The notes beneath the pieces are model-generated. The model had not been told where the DNA came from. It was given only the letters and a program-made list of their open reading frames with translations, and searched no databases. Shown here in pieces: positions 31,163 through 32,486 of a stretch of DNA of 32,486 nt (position 1 is the stretch's first letter; every line of letters begins with the position of its first letter). The stretch covers positions 17,129-49,614 of IMG/VR virus record IMGVR_UViG_3300030117_003756. One strand, 5' to 3'. The position numbers and the translations under genes are program-made. Origin of the DNA: a virus.

Positions 31163-31550
31163 TAGTCTCAGTCTCTTGGTTATCTAATTCGCGGTAATAT
31201 TTTAAAATACTCAACACTTGACGCAAATACCTTTTTACTTCAGCCATATTGGTAGAAAGGTTCTCGTATCCTTTTGTCGTTAACGCATACCACGCATTGG
31301 TTGGTGCGTTCCCTTCGTTCAAGTCATCAAGATATTCCTGCATAAGTTCTGGGTTTAGCACGGTCCATTCTACTGGAACAGGATTTATTTGATTAGGCAA
31401 TGGGGGGTGATAGGTAGGTGCTTTTTTTACTACCGTTACTACTTCTACAGGTTGTACTTCAGGAATGTCCCGACTCGAACCTAGTATAGAGCAGCCGCTA
31501 ACTAGCAGTAGAGTTAGAAATAATAATATCTTCATCGAACTGCGCTTCAT
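31155..31550 (-). CDS. outer-membrane spanin lipoprotein, Rz1-like (131 aa)
   Basis: A lipoprotein signal reads MKILLFLTLLLVSGC with the lipobox VSGC, after which the mature chain has a Pro-rich stretch (TYHPPLPNQINPVPVEW) and a helical C-terminus (NMAEVKRYLRQVLSILKYYR). The frame opens at 31592, but ATG 31550 or 31535 gives a proper signal peptide; 31550 was chosen. It overlaps the i-spanin gene in another frame, the classic Rz/Rz1 layout. The pair fuses the inner and outer membranes at lysis, which requires a Gram-negative host. Confidence 0.75.
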   Translation of the reverse strand: MKRSSMKILLFLTLLLVSGCSILGSSRDIPEVQPVEVVTVVKKAPTYHPPLPNQINPVPVEWTVLNPELMQEYLDDLNEGNAPTNAWYALTTKGYENLSTNMAEVKRYLRQVLSILKYYRELDNQETETNE

Positions 31551-31935
31551 CGGTAATAACTTTAAGATCATTGAGTACTGACTTCGTACCACGATTGATA
31601 ATATTCTCTATTAGCTTTGGCTTCCTGATGGACAATACATCCATGGAATGCCGTGAGAACTTTTTTCTGATATCTGTGACCTCATTCTGAGCTATCATAT
31701 TTTCTTTCTGCAATCTCTCTACTTGAGACATCATGAGCTCATGGTTTTGAATGGTTTCTTTTAGGTTCTCGTTTTGTTTCTTAATGGTTCCTTCAAGCAT
31801 TTTTTGGTTTTGAATTGACTGTTCAAGTTGCAAATGAAATGACTCTATTTCAGCTTGAGTCTTATCGTAATACATCTTGAATGAGCCTGCTAAAAGTAAT
31901 AAACCTAACCCTAATCCTGCGCTAATCTGCCACAT
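31498..31935 (-). CDS. inner-membrane spanin, Rz-like (145 aa)
   Basis: The N-terminus is one membrane segment (ISAGLGLGLLLLAGSF), followed by a long charged coiled coil from about residue 28 to 90, with many Gln and Glu (QNQKMLEGTIKKQNENLKET). The C-terminal end RKPKLIENIINRGTKSVLND is common to phage spanin-like proteins. It anchors in the inner membrane and pairs with the overlapping lipoprotein. ATG 31935 lies four bases from the -1-frame stop of the small upstream ORF, with AGAG as a weak ribosome binding site. Confidence 0.75.
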   Translation of the reverse strand: MWQISAGLGLGLLLLAGSFKMYYDKTQAEIESFHLQLEQSIQNQKMLEGTIKKQNENLKETIQNHELMMSQVERLQKENMIAQNEVTDIRKKFSRHSMDVLSIRKPKLIENIINRGTKSVLNDLKVITDEAQFDEDIIISNSTAS

Positions 31936-31938
31936 AGT

Positions 31939-32033
31939 TTACTCTTGGTTATGGGATTTCAGTTGTTGTTGTCGAATCCATTCTTTAATTTTTTTTTATC
32001 TACAGTTTTTTGCTGTGCTTGTTTAGCCATCAT
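31939..32033 (-). pseudogene. small Lys/Gln-rich ORF interrupted by a nine-A run
   Basis: ATG 32033 (ATGA overlap with the upstream gene) or 32030 starts MAKQAQQKTVDKKK. Frame 0 then ends at 31959. After a -1 shift on the A9 run the reading continues IKEWIRQQQLKSHNQE and stops at 31939, four bases before the i-spanin start. The shifted frame looks more like protein and fits operon spacing. A stop just upstream in that frame rules out an independent start. Either one A is missing in the assembled sequence, or a -1 slip is used. No family is recognised. Confidence 0.5.
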
Positions 32034-32486
32034 TTAAAAATCAATATGATCCCTCCAATTAAAATAAATGCACATAATAAGCCAATTGCCGTAACGCCCA
32101 TTATGACCCAAATTTGTTGGATCATTTTTTTCCTAGCTGCTGCTCTCGCCTTGATCGCCTCCATCTGTCGTTTATGGTTAGCTTTCTGCCTAGCCTTAGC
32201 TTCATCCCATCTTTGCAACAAAGCTGGATCATGTATTACAAGCATATCATGCAATGACTTTTCCCATTGATCACGACGATGTTTAATGCTTTCTAACTTT
32301 AGCAACTCTTGTGAGCTAAGGTTATTAATTATCGAGTCTTTCTTTTCACGCTCAAAAGAATCGAGCGCGTCACTAAACCCTTGCATCAACTCAACCGCTT
32401 TTGCAGCACCATCACCCACTTCATTCAATTTATTTATTGCGGTAGATATTGTAGACAGGATCGCTCCTGCCGCTGCAACTGATTCA
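32030..32486 (-). CDS. membrane protein of the lysis cassette, possible holin-like (partial, at least 151 aa)
   Basis: The frame is open to the window edge on the minus strand; residues before TTG 32428 read SVAAAGAILSTISTAINKLN, so the real start is outside. The body is helical and charged (EAKARQKANHKRQMEAIKAR, residues near the end), and the last 27 residues are one hydrophobic membrane segment (GVTAIGLLCAFILIGGIIL). Its position ahead of spanins and lysozyme suggests a role in lysis. A single C-terminal segment is unusual for a holin, so a structural role is equally possible. Confidence 0.7.
   Translation of the reverse strand, partial: ESVAAAGAILSTISTAINKLNEVGDGAAKAVELMQGFSDALDSFEREKKDSIINNLSSQELLKLESIKHRRDQWEKSLHDMLVIHDPALLQRWDEAKARQKANHKRQMEAIKARAAARKKMIQQIWVIMGVTAIGLLCAFILIGGIILIFK

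Overview
The window is part of a double-stranded DNA tailed phage genome. It carries a short-tailed (podovirus-like) virion module with a P22 gp10-like tail hub, very large internal/ejection-type proteins, a lysozyme with an overlapping spanin pair (which implies a Gram-negative host), a small terminase, and a replication/recombination set (PrimPol-helicase, Sak4-like ATPase, DUF669-like protein, SF2 helicase, PD-(D/E)XK nuclease). Several virion proteins resemble families I know mainly from marine phages, so an aquatic bacterial host is likely, but the sequence does not name it. No integrase, tRNA, rRNA, insertion sequence or CRISPR array was seen. Large terminase, portal and major capsid genes are absent and probably lie beyond the right edge.

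Layout. (1) Bases 1-5504, plus strand: a partial gene, one small gene, a repeat-rich leader (318-790) ending in a sigma70-type promoter overlapped by a perfect palindrome, then ten tightly coupled genes, almost all of unknown function. (2) 5501-12633, minus strand: two orphan gene pairs/modules read leftwards: a pair of genes often seen together in phages (one with a Cas7/RAMP-like glycine-rich C-terminus), a 664-bp noncoding array of five-base repeats, a Cro-like regulator, a PrimPol-helicase, three very small ORFs, a cytosine-5 methyltransferase that contains a second long ORF in another frame, a cluster of TGACCCTA boxes with AT palindromes, a small gene and the small terminase subunit. (3) 12634-12844: divergent promoter region. 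(4) 12845-17819, plus strand: recombination/replication operon with two 50-residue genes. (5) 17816-32486, minus strand: late block, in transcription order a membrane protein (partial), a small frameshifted ORF, i-spanin, o-spanin, lysozyme, tail hub, a small tail-associated protein, three small basic proteins, four large virion proteins and a DUF1064 nuclease.

The strongest unexplained signal is the array at 10828-11491. On the minus strand it is a run of pentamers of the form NNGKY, broken into ten units by an AGGT tetramer in the sequence GGCAGGT. All ten unit lengths (54-74 bases) equal 5n+4. It fills the whole space between two genes and ends in the ribosome binding site of the next gene. 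Other points to check are the overprinted ORF inside the methyltransferase, the TGACCCTA box cluster near the terminase gene, the small coupled ORFs, and a nine-A frameshift in a small gene of the lysis cassette.
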